DNA from: Orientallactaga sibirica | Lineage: Eukaryota; Chordata; Mammalia; Rodentia; Dipodidae | NCBI GenBank assembly: GCA_036365145.1 | Contig: JAEOAD010000026.1 | Coordinates: 496,001-560,000, forward strand | Length of the DNA stretch: 64,000 nucleotides | Direction of reading: 5' to 3' | In this document: piece after piece, positions 10,172 through 22,399 of the stretch | Layout of the letters: the number at the start of each line of letters is the position of its first letter | Position numbering within the stretch: position 1 is the first letter of the stretch | Made by a program: the position numbers and the translations under genes | The notes under the pieces: generated by a model | What the model was told of the DNA's origin: nothing | Seen by the model: the letters and a program-made list of their open reading frames with translations, nothing else | Databases searched by the model: none

Positions 10172-10307
10172 AGGACTGGAAAGCCGCGTTTATTAAGACG
10201 GAACGGAGGAAGCTTCTGAACTACAAAGCCCAGCTAGTGAAGGACCTGCAGCCCCGGATTTACTGTCCCTTTGCTGGCTACTTTGTGGAGTCCCACCCAT
10301 CTGACAA
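10172..10307 (+). CDS. Cmah: Cmah coding exon, residues ~326-369
   Basis: The exon follows acceptor ttgtcatttcag and finishes a split Glu codon. It encodes DWKAAFIKTERRKLLNYKAQ, then VKDLQPRIYCPFAGYFVESH and PSDK. The His of FVESHPSD is strongly conserved in the family and is a plausible metal-site residue (inference). The donor is GACAA|gtacga, which leaves two bases of a Lys codon. If the intron is retained, the frame runs nine more codons to a TGA at 10336-10338, so the open frame overruns the exon. The following intron is 12.7 kb and contains the LINE-1. Confidence 0.95.
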
Positions 10308-10513
10308 GTACGACTACACATTTGGTACAATATTTTGACAGGTCACGTTTGCCAGCACGAGTGACTTGGCTGTGAGTGCACTGTGTGAATGTGCTGAGGA
10401 AGTGATTGGTAAGTGACCAGAACTCCTGCCTGTGCCTCCTGAGAGCTGGCATCCCTGGTATGAGCTACCATGCATGGCTTAGTTGTTTTATTTTCTCATT
10501 TAAAAATGTTCAG

Positions 10514-10728
10514 GGCTGGAGGGGTGGCTTAGCAGTTAAGGCATTTGCCTGCAAAGCCAAAGGACCCAGGTTAGATCCCCCAGGACCCACGTTAGCCAGA
10601 TGCACAAGGTGACGCATACATCTGGAGCTCGTTTGCAGTGGTTAGAGTCTCTGGCGCACCCATTCTCTCTCTCTCTCTGTCTGTCTCTTATACTCCCCCT
10701 CTTTCTCTGTCAAATAAATAAAAGAAAA
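10514..10728 (+). mobile_element. B2/DIP-type tRNA SINE
   Basis: GGGCTGGAGGGGTGGCTTAG to CAAATAAATAAAAG, 206 bp into the long intron. Confidence 0.93.
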
Positions 10729-10748
10729 TATTTTTTTAAATTTCAGTA

Positions 10749-10870
10749 CAGGCTAGAGAGATGGCTTGGCGCTTAAGGCATTTGCCTGCAAAGCCAAGGG
10801 ACTCAGGTTTGATTCCCCAGGATCCATGTAAGCCAGCTGCACAAGGTGATGCATGAATCTGGAGTTCCTT
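10749..10870 (+). mobile_element. B2/DIP-type tRNA SINE, 3'-truncated
   Basis: Head to CTGGAGTTCCTTTG only. Confidence 0.85.
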
Positions 10871-10881
10871 TGTATGAACTG

Positions 10882-11040
10882 CATGCTGGAAAGATAGTTC
10901 AGTGGTTAAAAGCACTTACTGGCAAAGTCTGAAGGGCCCAGTTAAGTTCCCCAGGATCCACATAAGCCAGATGCCCAAAGAGATTCATGTTTCTAGAGCT
11001 TGTTTGAGTGGCAAGAGGTCCTGGCCCTGGGGCACCCACA
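10882..11040 (+). mobile_element. B2/DIP-related SINE, old
   Basis: CTGGAAAGATAGTTCAGTGG to CTGGGGCACCCAC; the A and B boxes are degenerate. Confidence 0.7.
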
Positions 11041-11536
11041 TGAAAAGGAAACCAGGAGTCAGAGAGCAGCTGCTCCCTGCACACCTATTAAACACAAGTT
11101 CTTCCTTGCCCACAAGAGAAAGAGCACAGATATAAAACCACAACTTCCCGAAAGCAGAGGTGGAGTCTGACCCACTTGATTCATCATTATGGCATGGGCA
11201 CCGATCAGATCGGATGCCCACAAGCATGGCTGCAGTTCCTGCAGGCTCTCTGTCTCCCAGTCTCTAACCATGAGCAGGTATCTGGAGGGTGGGGAGCTGA
11301 GGAGAGGGTCAGGTGGTTGGGTAGCAGTGCAGACACCTCCCCGCCCCGCCCCCTGCCAGGGAAGCAGCTTCAACCAGCTGGGACAGAATGCTTTCCATAT
11401 TTTAGCATCTGGCATATCTGCCAGCTTTATATTAGCACTGTCCCTAAGGCAATGGAAAGAGGGGGCGGAGGGGACCCTAATACCAGTCACAGCTGCCACA
11501 TCTAGAACCTAGAGGGACCTGAGAAGGCCAGAGATG

Positions 11537-11537
<1 letters not shown>
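11041..11537. other. Intronic, nothing recognised
   Basis: Unique-looking sequence; overlapping short open frames on both strands have no family resemblance. Confidence 0.5.

Positions 11538-11570
<33 letters not shown>
11538..11570. repeat. (TG)n microsatellite
   Basis: About 16 units beside a truncated B1. Confidence 0.97.
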
Positions 11571-11571
<1 letters not shown>

Positions 11572-11574
<3 letters not shown>

Positions 11575-11692
11575 AGTGAAGTCTAGACTTGGAATTCACT
11601 ATGTGGTCTCAGGATGGCCTCGAACTCATGGCGATCCTCCTACTTCTGCCTCCCAAGTGCTGAGATTGAAGGTGTGCGCCACCACGCCTGGT
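11572..11692 (-). mobile_element. B1 SINE, 3'-truncated, at a TG repeat
   Basis: Reverse B1 body ending CGCCACCACGCCTGG; a (TG)n lies where its A-tail would be. Confidence 0.85.
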
Positions 11693-12064
11693 CCCAGAGA
11701 TGGTATTTTCGTGGTTGGAATTTGGTTCTTATGTGTGGCCAAACGGAAATACGCTCAGCTTTCCCATTTGGCATATGCATGGCACAGTGCATAAGTCACA
11801 GGTCTGTGCATGGCATAGGCGGGAGAGGTCAGGGTTTGGGTTTTAAACTGTTTAAAACTTGACTATAAGCTCTATTACTTACTAACCATGAAACCCAGGT
11901 TTAACAGAATATAAGCCAGATTCAGAGTTTCGTGGAATAACACAGTGAGCAGTCTACAATCCCAAACTATTCAATATTAGAAAAATCTTAACCCGCCAAA
12001 GGGCAAAGACAGAAGGCATCAAACCTAAAATGACACAGATGTCGGAATGAAGAGGGAAAAAACT

Positions 12065-12216
12065 TAGCCAGGCATGGTGGCACATGCCTTTAATTCCAGC
12101 ACTTGCGAGGCAGAGGTAGGAGGATCTCTGTGAGTTTGAGGCCACCCTGAGACTACATAGTGAATTCCAGGTCAGCTTGAGCTAGAGTGAGACCCTACTT
12201 CGATAAACCAAAAAAA
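12065..12216 (+). mobile_element. B1 SINE
   Basis: GCCAGGCATGGTGGCACATG to ACTTCGATAAACC. Confidence 0.9.
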
Positions 12217-12655
12217 GGGGGAATTTATAGCTAAAAATACACAGACTACAACAAAGGCACGCGAAGAGCACGTGTGCACAATGGGATGAAAGTAAAGAGG
12301 AGATGAACTCAAACACAGACCAACAGACGTGATCAAGCCCATGAGCAACAAGAAAAAAATATGTTAAGAAATAGGAATAGACTTTCATAAGACAGTTACC
12401 AAAATGCCAAGTATTCATAGCTCTAGAGTCCCAGAAAAAAAAAATCCTCGCGCTAGACCTCGTGCCAGGCGCAAAAAGACGTGAGCATGGCTGTGGCTCT
12501 ACATGTAAAGGTAGACGCTTCAGGTCTTTTAGACAAGTCTATAGGGGAAAATGCCTACAGCCACGAATGAGGCACAACTTAGATACGGCATTAAAGGCAC
12601 CATGTCAAAAGGAAAGAATTGATAAGGCAGACTTTATCAACATTTAAAATTTTGA

Positions 12656-12955
12656 GGTTGGGAGGGAGCGCAGTAAAGTTCTTGCCACACAGTTGCAGGG
12701 ACCTGGCGTTGATCCTCGAACTCATGTGCACACTGAGTGTGATGGTGGCTTCCTGTAACCCCAGCACTGAGGGTGAGGGGGCAGGAGGACATCCAGGGCC
12801 CACTGGCCAGCCAGTCTAGCCTAATTGGTGAGCTCCAGGCCCACGAGAGACCCTGGCTCCAAAAAGGTGCGCAGGGCCTGAGCATGTCACCCGAGGTTGG
12901 CCTCTGGCCTGAGCGTGAACACCTGCACACGCACAAATGTGTGCACATACATTTG
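12656..12955 (+). mobile_element. Old B2-superfamily (B3/B4-like) SINE
   Basis: TTGGGAGGGAGCGCAGTAAA, CCTGTAACCCCAGCACTGAG and a CA-rich end (CACACGCACAAATGTGTGC) recall old murid SINEs. Confidence 0.45.
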
Positions 12956-12967
12956 AAGCACCATTGA

Positions 12968-13082
12968 CTTATTTTTGAGACGAGGTCTCACTATGTCGCC
13001 CACAGTGAACCAAAACTTGTGATCCCCCAGCCTCTGCCTGTTGAATCCTGGCATTATAGACATTTACCACCCTATGTGACTA
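12968..13082 (-). mobile_element. B1-like SINE, old
   Basis: TTTTTGAGACGAGGTCTCAC to TTTACCACCCTATGTGAC; strongly diverged. Confidence 0.6.
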
Positions 13083-13689
13083 AGTTTTATCACTTTAAAT
13101 GCTAAGTAACGTTTATATATGTTTAACTTTTGCTTTTATGAAAGTGTTGATTCTAGGCACAGTTTATTTGATTCTAGTCACGTAGATGACCAAGTCCCTA
13201 GTTATAAAGCGTTTCTGAGCAGCTACCATCTGCTTTACAGAGATCTGTTCTGTGCCTGGTCACAGGAAACGGGGAACAGGGGCAGGGACTGCTCATATGC
13301 CAGTGGTGGGTGTGTGCCACTTTCCAAAGAGAGGATTCTTATCTGCACTTACAAGATTTTATTGAGCAATAAAAGAAGAAGTTTATGAGACAAGTTTTTG
13401 TAATCATAATAATGTGAAGATGGCCTTTTAGTTCCTGTTAAGTAGAGGGAAATATAGTAGGAGGGACAGTGGACATGGAGTTTGCATTCTGGTCCTACCA
13501 TCAATTATTGGGTCCAGTTATCTGACTCTTAGGAATTCACACTTGTCTCGTGATTCAAACAGGACTTGTCATTTTGAAATTATTCTACATCTCTCACCAC
13601 GTATCTACATATGTGTAGTCATTTTCGGGTGGGTTTCCTTCTTCTTAATGTTGTCATTAACGTTCTATAGCATTCTCACGTCTTTCTAA
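13083..13689. other. Intronic, nothing recognised
   Basis: AT-rich sequence; a weak MIR-like stretch around 13470-13560 is possible. Confidence 0.45.
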
Positions 13690-13881
13690 AGAAAAGTTTT
13701 ATTTGTTTATTTGCAAGGGGGGAGGACAGAATGGGTGTGCCAGGGCCTGTTACCACTGCAAACACATCCAGACACATGCACCACCTTGTGCATCTGGCTT
13801 TATGTGGGGACTGGGGAATTGAACTCAGGTCCTTAGGCTTTGCAGGCAAGCGCCTTAGCCGCTGAGTCATCTCTCCAGCCC
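13690..13881 (-). mobile_element. B2/DIP-type tRNA SINE
   Basis: Reverse copy just upstream of the LINE-1. Confidence 0.92.
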
Positions 13882-14030
13882 TCTCACATCTTTTAAGTTG
13901 ACTTAAAGTTAAAAAAATTATCCTGTGGTGAGAGCTGTTCCTTACTTATTTGTGATTTGTCATTTACTGAGCAGCTCAAATGTGGAGCTAGAGATAAATG
14001 GCCGGATCAGGCAGAGAATCAAGAAAAACT

Positions 14031-14175
14031 ACACTCATCTGAGGAAGAGAGCAGAATATTTTCTGAAGCGGGGGTTCGGGAAATAGCGGAAAAGCAAAAG
14101 ACATCCAGACACTCATCTGAGGAAGAGAGCAGAATATTTTCTCCGGGAAATAGCGGAAAAGCAAAAGACATCCAG
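14031..14175 (+). repeat. Two tandem copies (78 and 67 bp) in the LINE-1 5' UTR
   Basis: Copy one (14031-14108) and copy two (14109-14175) both begin ACACTCATCTGAGGAAGAG and end GCAAAAGACATCCAG. They are almost identical except for an 11 bp segment missing from the second. The high identity suggests a recent duplication or a promoter-monomer array cut short. Confidence 0.85.
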
Positions 14176-14219
14176 AAACCCACTGTGAGAGAGCGGCCCC
14201 GGCAGCTCGCTCCCCAACG

Positions 14220-14330
14220 CCGCCGCCGACTCCCAGCCGCGGACTCCCCAGCCGCGGGACTCCCCAGCCGCGGGCCCCAGCCGCTGGCTCCCAGCCGCGG
14301 GCTCCCCAGCCGCGGGCTCCCCATCCGTGC
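14220..14330 (+). repeat. GC-rich imperfect repeat, CCAGCCGCGGG-type units
   Basis: Six or so degenerate units of 11-24 bp built on CCCAGCCGCGGG with CpGs inside the LINE-1 5' UTR. This is by far the most CpG-dense spot in the window. Confidence 0.75.
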
Positions 14331-15306
14331 GCTCCCAGCGGCCGCTCCACCCCAAGAGCACCCCAGCAACTTCACTTCACTCAGCCGGTTCCCCAACGGA
14401 TCGGCACCAAGACTCCAACTCTTCCAACCAGGTCAGCTAAGCCCCGCTGAGCTTCCGCTGCAAACGCCGCCCGAACAAACAAACAAAAAAAAGGGACTTT
14501 TCAACCTCATCAGTGTCCTCACAGAGCCCAGAAATCAAAGAAAAATCATGGAGCTACTGAAAGAGACACACACCGTGAGTTGCTGCAGGCTTCCTGAATT
14601 CGCCCATCCCCATTCATCAGCTCCCAGGGAATTGGTAGAATCGAACAACAACCAGTGGCAAATTTGAACCACATCGTCAACACCGGCCCCAGCTGACCTG
14701 ACCCAAGCTCCACAGCCCAGGTAACGAGGTGGGCACCCAGCATTGGTGAGTTTAAAAGCCACACCAAAAGATAACAAAGGCCTGCATTGGAAGTGCTAAC
14801 CACTCTTTCCAGGTCAAGGCAGGGTATGTATTACATATTTGTGGGTGGCTTTACCATTTTCAAATAAGCTGAATGTGAGGGGTTGAATATTGCTATCTGT
14901 ACTACTTATAGATTTAAAGGGCCTTTATCTTTTGCTTCAGTTATTATTGAGGACAGGGTCTGATTCCCAAGCTGACAGGACTAAGGGAGTGGACCATCAC
15001 ATGCCCTTAGGGATTTTAACCCTATAGGACTGGTTGTCTCAATTCTCACACTTGTATACTCTGTGTTCATGTCAATTGAATGTGTATTTTGCTCTGTTGA
15101 AGTTTAGAACTTGCATCGAAATTGTTCCACCAGTCTACTACAATAATTGCTTAACAAGCAAACTCAACAGCTAGGAGTACTTCTACTTAAGTACAAGTGC
15201 TACACTTGACACCTTAAACCCATATCCTAAAATAATATAAAGGTAGATCACAACACCTAAGAACACTGAAGATAAATAGGAAACCTAAGCATCAAAGCAA
15301 TCCAGG

Positions 15307-16437
15307 ATGCAAAAGTCACTACATTATAATACAAGAAACACAAAGAATCAAGACAATGCAATTCCACCAAAAATTGCAAATCCATCAGATAGGTCCAACA
15401 ATGAGACTGTTTTAGATGAAATTCCTGACAAAGATTTCAAGGGAATGATGATATCTATGCTCAAAGAAATGAAAGAAGAAATGAAAGCAATCCGAGAAGA
15501 AAACAAAGGAATTAGAGAAGAAAACAAACTGTTGAAGGAGATTACAGAGAAACAGTTTAATGAAATAAAAAGGTCATTAGAGGACATGAACAAGGAAATA
15601 GAACTACTGAAGAAAAACCAGGCTGAAATCTTAACATTGAAAAACACAGTCAGTGAAATAAAAAACTCTGTGGAAAGTCTCACTAGTAGAATGGATGAAG
15701 GAGAGGACAGAATATCCAGGCTAGAAGACGAGGTGGCAGATCTATCACAGTCTAACAAAAAGAAAGACAAGCTAATACAAAGGTATGAATGGGAACTCCA
15801 AGACATGAGGGACACTATGAAAAGATCAAACATAAGAATTCAAGGTATAGCAGAAGGGGAAGAATTTCAATCCAGAGGCTTAGTAGGTGTTTTCCATAAA
15901 ATCATAGAAGAAAATTTTCCCCAAATTGGGAAAGAAATGCCAATGCAGATACAAGAAGCATTTAGAACACCAAACAGACAAAACCTAGAAAGAACCTCTT
16001 CTCGCCATGTTATAATTAAACTACTAAATACACAAACCAAAGAAAGTATACTGAAAGCAGTTAGAGAGAAAAAGCAAATGACATTTAAGGGGAAACCCAT
16101 CAGGGTCACAGCAGATTACTCAACACAAACCCTAAAAGCCAGGAGGGCCTGGAGTGATGTATTCCAAGTTCTGAAAGATAAAAACTGTCAACCAAGATTA
16201 CTTTATCCTGCAAAGCTTTCTATCCAAATTGATGGAGAAATAAGGACATTCCACAACAAAGACAGGCTAAAGGAATTTATGACAACTAAGCCAGCTCTAC
16301 AGAAAATACTTGCAGGAATCATTCATGCTGAAGGAAAAGCAAAACACACACAGCAGGAAATAGGAAAAAGAAATCATATTCAACAGTTAGAACAAGTGAG
16401 TAAAAAGAAAACCAGGAAGAACTACAAAACAAGAAAA
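15307..16437 (+). pseudogene. LINE-1 ORF1 (RNA-binding chaperone), open but without its own stop
   Basis: The frame starts MQKSLHYNTRNTKNQDN and gives 377 codons before the ORF2 start methionine. Residues about 40-150 are Glu/Lys-rich with heptad character (coiled-coil trimerisation region). An RRM-like part follows around NIRIQGIAEGEE (residue ~177), then a C-terminal domain including RVTADYSTQTLKARRAW. This is the usual ORF1p layout, and the length is near that of rodent ORF1p. The oddity is that no stop separates it from ORF2: the same frame runs on to 16579-16581. ORF1 itself has no visible frameshift. Confidence 0.88.
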
Positions 16438-19400
16438 ATGAACAGATCAAATACATATCTTTCAATAATAACTCTTAATATCAATGGCCTCAATGCCCCA
16501 ATCAAAAGACATAGACTTGCAGACTGGATTAAAAGCAGGATCCTACCATCTGTTGCCTTCAGGAAACTCACATCCGAATAAAAGATAGAAACATTCTTAG
16601 GGTGAAAGGCTGGAAAAAGATATATCAAGCAAATGGACCCAGAAAACAAGCAGGGGTTGCCATTCTAATTTCTGACAGGATAGACTTCAAACCAACATTA
16701 GTGAGGAGAGATAAAGCAGGTCACTTTATACTGATTAAAGGAACACTCCAACAGGAGGATATCACAATCCTAAACATTTATGCTCCCAACACGGGGGCCC
16801 CAATTACATCAAACAAACACTATCAGACTTAAGGTCAGAAATAACACCTAACACAATAGTAGTGGGTGACTTCAATACCCGCTCTCATCACTTGACAGGT
16901 CTACCCAACAAAAATAAACAGAGAAACAACTGCATTAAATGATATCATGGAACAAATGGACCTAACAGATATATACAGAATATTCCATCCAAATACTGCA
17001 GAATATACATTCTTCTCAGCGGCACATGGGTCATTCTCTAAAATAGACCATATGATAGGACACAAATCAAATCTCAACAAATACAGGAAAATTGAAATAA
17101 TCCCTTGTATGCTATCTGACCACAATGGGATTAAACTGCAAATCAACAACAAGAAAAACTACAGAGCATACAGAAATTCATGGAGACTAAACAGTACATT
17201 ATTGAATGACGCATGGGTCATTGAAGAAATTAAGAAGGAAATCAAGAAATTCATAGAATCAAATGATGATGAGAATACAACATACCAAAACCTGGGGGAC
17301 ACAATGAAGGCAGTCCTACGAGGGAAATTTATAGCTCTAAGTGCCTATATTAAGAAACTAGAGAGTTCACAACTAAACAATTTAATGCTTCACCTTAAGG
17401 CCTTGGAAAGAGAAGAACAAGGCAAACCAAAAATCAGTAGACGGGAAGAAATAATAAAGGTTAGGGCAGAAATTAATGAAATGGAAACCAAAAAAACAAT
17501 AAAAAAAAATCAATGAAACAAAGAGTTGGTTCTTTGAAAGGATTAACAAGATTGACAAACCCTTAGCAAATCTGACCAAAAGAAAGAGAGAAGAGACAAA
17601 AATTGATAAAATTAGAGATGAAAAAGGCAACATCACAACAGATACCAAAGAAATTCAGAAAATCATACGGACATACTTTAAGAATATATATGCCTCTAAG
17701 TTTGAAAACCTGAAAGAAATGGATGATTTTCTTGATTTATATGACCTACCAAAATTAAATCAAGATGAGATAAACCATTTAAATAGACCTATAACAACCA
17801 CAGAGATCCAAGCAGTCATAAAAAGTCTCCCAATTAAAAAAAGCCCAGGCCCAGATGGATTCACTACTGAATTTTACCAGACATTCCTGGAAGATCTAAC
17901 ACCAATGCTTCTCAAACTTTTCCATAAAATAGAAGAGGAAGGAATTCTACCAAAATCCTTCTATGAAGCCAGCATCACCCTGATACCCAAACCGGACAAA
18001 GACAGATCAAAAAAGAAAACTATAGACCAATCTCCCTCATGAACATAGATGCAAAAATTCTCAACAAAATACTGGCAAACAGAATACAAGAATATATCAG
18101 AAAGATTATTCACCCTGACCAAGTAGGCTTTATCCCAGAGATGCAGGGATGGTTCAACATACGCAAATCCATAAATGTAATACACCATATAAATGGTCTG
18201 AAGGACAAAAATCACATGGTCATCTCAATAGATGCAGAAAAGGCATTTGACAAAATCCAACACCCCTTCATGGTGAAAGTACTACAGAAACTTGGAATAG
18301 AAGGTACATATCTCAACATAATAAAAGCTATTTATGACAAACCTACAGCCAACATAATACTTAATGGGGAAAAACTTGAAGCTTTTCCTCTAAATTCAGG
18401 AACAAGACAAGGGTGTCCACTTTCTCCACTATTATTTAATATAGTATTGGAAGTCTTAGCCATAGCAATAAGGCAAGAGGCACTCATAAAGGGGATACAA
18501 ATCGGAAAGGAAGAGGTCAAATTATCATTATTTGCAGATGATATGATTCTATACATAACAGATCCTAAGTACTCTACCAGCAAATTATTAGAGCTGATAA
18601 ACACTTTTAGCAATGTAGCAGGATACAAAATAAACACACAGAAATCAGTAGCTTTTCTATACACTAACAACAAACATGCAGAGGATGAAATCAGGGAATC
18701 TCTCCCATTCACAATTGCCTCAAAAAAAAAATACCTTGGAATAAACTTAACCAAGGAAGTGAAGGATCTCTACAATGAGAACTATAAAAAAACTCGAGCG
18801 ACAAATTGCAGAAGACACAAGGAAATGGAAAGACATTCCATGCTCCTGGATTGGAAGAATCAATATAGTGAAAATGTCAATCTTACCAAAAGCAATCTAC
18901 ACATTTAATGCAATCCCCATTAAAATCCCAATAGCATTCTTCACAGAAATAGAAAAAACAATACTAAAATTCATCTGGAAACACAAAACACCTCGAATAG
19001 CCAAAACAATTTTTGCATAACAAAAATCAGGCAGGTGGTATAACCATACCCGATTTTAAGTTATACTACAAAGCCATAGTAACAAAAACAGCATGGTACT
19101 GGCACAAGGACAGACAGGTAGATCAATGGAACAGAATAGAAGACCCAAATATTAATCCAGACAGCTACAGCTACCTGATTTTTGACAAAAACGCCAAAAA
19201 TACTCATTGGAGAAAAGATAGCCTCTTTAACAAGTGGTGCTGGGAAAATTGGACATCTGTTTGTAAAAGGATAAACATAGATCCTTGTCTCTCTCCTTGC
19301 ACAAGAATCAAGTCCAAATGGATCAGGGACCTTAATATCAGACCTGAAACTCTGAAAATGCTAGAGGAAAAAGTAGGGGAAACTCTTCAACATATTGGAA

Positions 19401-20255
19401 TAGGCAAGGACTTTCTGAATATAACTCCAATTGCTCAGAGAATAAAAGCACTAATCAACCACTGGGACCTTATAAAATTACAAAGCTTTTGTACAGCAAA
19501 GGACACTGTGAATAGAGCAAAAAGACAACCTACAGAATGGGAGAAAATCTTTGCCAGTTATTCATCTGACAGAGGATTAATATCCAGAATATACAAAGAA
19601 CTCAAAAAACAGAATAGCAAGAATTCAAACAACCCAGTTAAAAATGGGCTCTGGAACTAAATAGAGAATTCACGGAAGATGAAATACAGATGGCATATAA
19701 ACATCTAAAAAATGTTCTACATCCTTAGCCATCAGGGAAATGCAAATTAAAACCACTTTGAGATTCCATATCACTCCTGTCAGAATGGCTGCCATCAAGA
19801 AAACAAATGACAATAAGTGTTGGCGTGGATGCGGAAAAACAGGAACACTTCTACACTGTTGGTGGGAATGTAAGCTGGTCCAGCCACTGTGGAAATCAGT
19901 GTGGAGGTTCTTGAGACAGCTAGAAATAGATTTACCATATGATCCAGCTATAGCACTCCTAGGCATATATCCAGAGGACTCTTCTCACTTCCTTAGAGAT
20001 ACTTGCAAAACCATGTTTATTGCTGCTCTATTCACAATAGCTAAGAAATGGAAGCAGCCTAGATGTCCGTCCACAGATGAGTGGATAATAAAGTTGTGGT
20101 ACATTTACACAATGGAGTTCTATTCAGCAGTAAAGAAAAATGAAATTATGAAATTTGCAGGGAAATGGATGGATCTGGAAAGGATTATACTTAGTGAGGT
20201 AACCCAGGCTCAGAAAGCCAAACGTCACATGTTCTCTCTCATATGTGGATCCTAG
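16438..20255 (+). pseudogene. LINE-1 ORF2 (endonuclease / reverse transcriptase), multiply frameshifted
   Basis: The region reads through an apurinic-endonuclease-like N-terminal part (starting MNRSNTYLSIITLNINGLNA), a reverse transcriptase with the FADDM catalytic box at 18531-18545, and a C-terminal Cys-rich segment [18 protein letters not shown] near 19820-19875, ending at TAG 20253-20255. The frame changes near 16553, around 16820-16945, in A-runs near 17501-17509 and 18010, then near 18790, 19015, 19640 and 19724. Several are single-base changes in homopolymers, typical of old neutral decay. Confidence 0.9.
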
Positions 20256-21560
20256 CTACCAATGTATAGACTTGTGTATGAACTGGAACCAAAAATAGGT
20301 ACCAGAAACCAGTAAGCGGGTAAAAGGCTATAAGGGAGGGAAGAAAGGGAAGGACTTAAGTGTATGGTAATACACATATGTAAGTAGAAGAACTGAGTAC
20401 AGGGAGGGAATGGCCTAAGCGAGGCCATGGGAAGAGAATGCATACAAAAAAAAGGGCAGGGGAGGGACAATCTAAACTCAAGATATTATCAATAAGACAT
20501 ATGTAAAACTACTTTTTTGATTAAGGTCACGTCTAGAAGATGTAGACTGTTACTAGAAAATTTTCAGTACCTGGGATGGAACTCCTTCCAGTGAGATGTT
20601 GGCCAAGGAGGTCCCGGTAGCCTCCAAAACATTAAGGCTTTTGCCAAAGCCCTTGGTTTCCCTAGAGAAATAGATAGTAAGACCCTATTGCTGAAGACAT
20701 CTCATGCCTGAGAGGCAAGGACACTGAGAAAGCAAGCTGGTGCTGAGCAGAAAACCTTCTCCCTGTAGACCAGCCAACTGAAAGCTGGAAAAAGCTGCAC
20801 TGCATGCAGCGTATGGGAGACAGAAGCCATCAACAGTGAAAAAGTGGATGCTGAATATTCAAGCTTGGCCAGACAGGCCCAATGACTGAACGGGTGCAAT
20901 AGTGGCGTGTCTACTCTTGGGGTAACCAACTGCTCCATAATTGGACTGAAGGCCCTCTCTACGGGTGGGAATACATACCCGGTACTGAAAAACCTAAGTA
21001 AAAGTCTATGGTAGGTGAGGTCATGAGCCTTGGGGGTATAAGCCTGCTCATGTCTGACTAAATGTATATATTATTCCCACCAAGCTGCCCTGGGGACACT
21101 ACACTAAATGTTCATGTCCACATATTAATGCTATTCTCACTTCTGGCTAGAGAAGCTTCTCTTTTCAGATGGTGATGACCACTGGGACGACACAAAAGGC
21201 AACAGAGTGCTGAGAAGAAGGGATGGAGAGTGCCTAGCACTGAAACACCTCTGTCACATCCTCCAGTGGCTCAGGGACCATTGCGGAAGAGGGGCGGATA
21301 GAATGGAAGAGCCAAAGGAAGGATATGACCTCTTACTATGCAGCTGCCCAGACAGAAATTGGCCTCGATATCCATGATCTTGCAGAGCCTAGCAATACCT
21401 TTGCAAGACCCTCAAAATAGAAGAGAAAGATGATGTCATCAAATTAGGAGAGAGACTAATGGAGAAAGGGAGGGGATATGATGGAGACTGGAGTTCTAAA
21501 GTGGAATGGGGAGGAGGGAAATATCAGGTGGTTTTTTTGGTATGTAAGATTAAAAATCAA
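20256..21560 (+). mobile_element. LINE-1 3' UTR
   Basis: Non-coding purine-rich sequence after ORF2. Its last part (about 21340-21540) matches the LINE-1 3' fragments at 42500-42751 (plus) and 49293-49472 (minus), sharing motifs such as GATGTCATCAAATTA and GGGATATGATGGAGA. The A-rich tail has decayed to AAGATTAAAAATCAA near 21545-21560. Confidence 0.75.
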
Positions 21561-21721
21561 TAGGGTGAGAGGCAGGGACAGAGGGAAAGGCAGAGGTTCA
21601 GCATGGGATGCAGGTGTTATGAGGAATGCAAAGGAGAGACAGGGCATGCAGACAGGAGCAACAGGGAACTGGGGTTTTCCTAAAGGGATGTGGAACCAAG
21701 TGTGTGATATGGACACAACTT

Positions 21722-21916
21722 TAAAAAAAATATTTATTTGAAAGAAAGACAGAGAGAGAGAGGACAGATGCACCAGGGCCTAAAGCCACTGCAAACAAAC
21801 TCAACACGCATGCGCCACCTTATGCATCTGGCTTACCTGGGTAGTGGGGAATTGAACCTGGGTCCTTAGGCTTCACAGGCAAGCACCTTAACCACTAAGC
21901 CATCTCTCCAGCCCTT
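21722..21916 (-). mobile_element. B2/DIP-type tRNA SINE
   Basis: Reverse copy downstream of the LINE-1. Confidence 0.93.
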
Positions 21917-22399
21917 GAGTGACTGTCATTTGAAGTTTGATTCAGGCAACACCCAGCTCTGATTAGTAGCATCATTACATTCTAGCTTTGGGCCAACGGT
22001 ACAGTTCCATGGTAGAGCTCTTACCTAACACGATGGGGAAAAAGCAGAAGAACTGAGGCCGTAGAAAGGGTTGTGACCGAGGATGCGTGAGCTTCCCTGT
22101 ACCAAGTGGACTTTCAATGAAGGGACCTTTCAGACTTGATTCTAAAGTTGAGAAGTTTGGGGACAGGCCTTGCCCTGTGACCTGCTCTGAGGGCTGAGCT
22201 CCGCTGTCTGTGGCAGACCAGAAGCCTTCGTTTCCTCTCTAAAATAAGCACACTAGTAGAAGTATTTTCTGATGCTTTGGAAGGTAAAGTCAATTAGCTT
22301 GGATCAAGCTAATGTCTAATGTCTGCCCCATGGTCTGTAACCAGTCCATGTATCCTGTAAGTATTCATTCAACATTAAACATGTGTATGTAATTCCCAC

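Larger units (their letters stand above)
13960..15306 (+). promoter_or_regulatory. LINE-1 5' UTR / internal promoter region
   Basis: This region runs up to the ORF1 start. It holds a tandem duplication at 14031-14175, a GC-rich block of short imperfect repeats around CCAGCCGCGGG at 14220-14330, and then AT-richer sequence to 15306. A long open frame (13957-14667) crosses it, but the product is low-complexity Pro/Arg/Ser sequence with no family resemblance; I regard it as chance. Rodent LINE-1 5' UTRs often consist of tandem promoter monomers, which is the likely role of the repeats. Confidence 0.7.
13960..21560 (+). mobile_element. LINE-1, nearly full length, sense to Cmah, inactive
   Basis: The element has a GC-rich 5' UTR with tandem repeats, an ORF1-like frame from 15307, an ORF2 region ending at 20255 and a long 3' UTR. 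At about 7.6 kb it is close to full size. ORF2 is broken by many frame changes, so the copy cannot move. It lies in the 12.7 kb intron between two Cmah exons in the same direction as the gene, so its internal AATAAA signals could matter for intronic polyadenylation (inference). The outer borders are approximate; a clear target-site duplication was not found. Confidence 0.93.

Noticed and set aside
14031..14175. Tandem units as an array of protein binding sites unrelated to LINE-1
   Set aside because: Position directly before ORF1 makes a LINE-1 promoter monomer more likely.
13957..14667. 236-codon open frame with Pro/Arg/Ser-rich product
   Set aside because: It lies in the LINE-1 5' UTR over GC-rich repeats; composition follows the repeat and no family resemblance is seen.
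13925..21562. GGTGAGAG on both sides of the LINE-1 as target duplication
   Set aside because: Only 8 bp and not exactly at either end; could be chance, so borders were left approximate.
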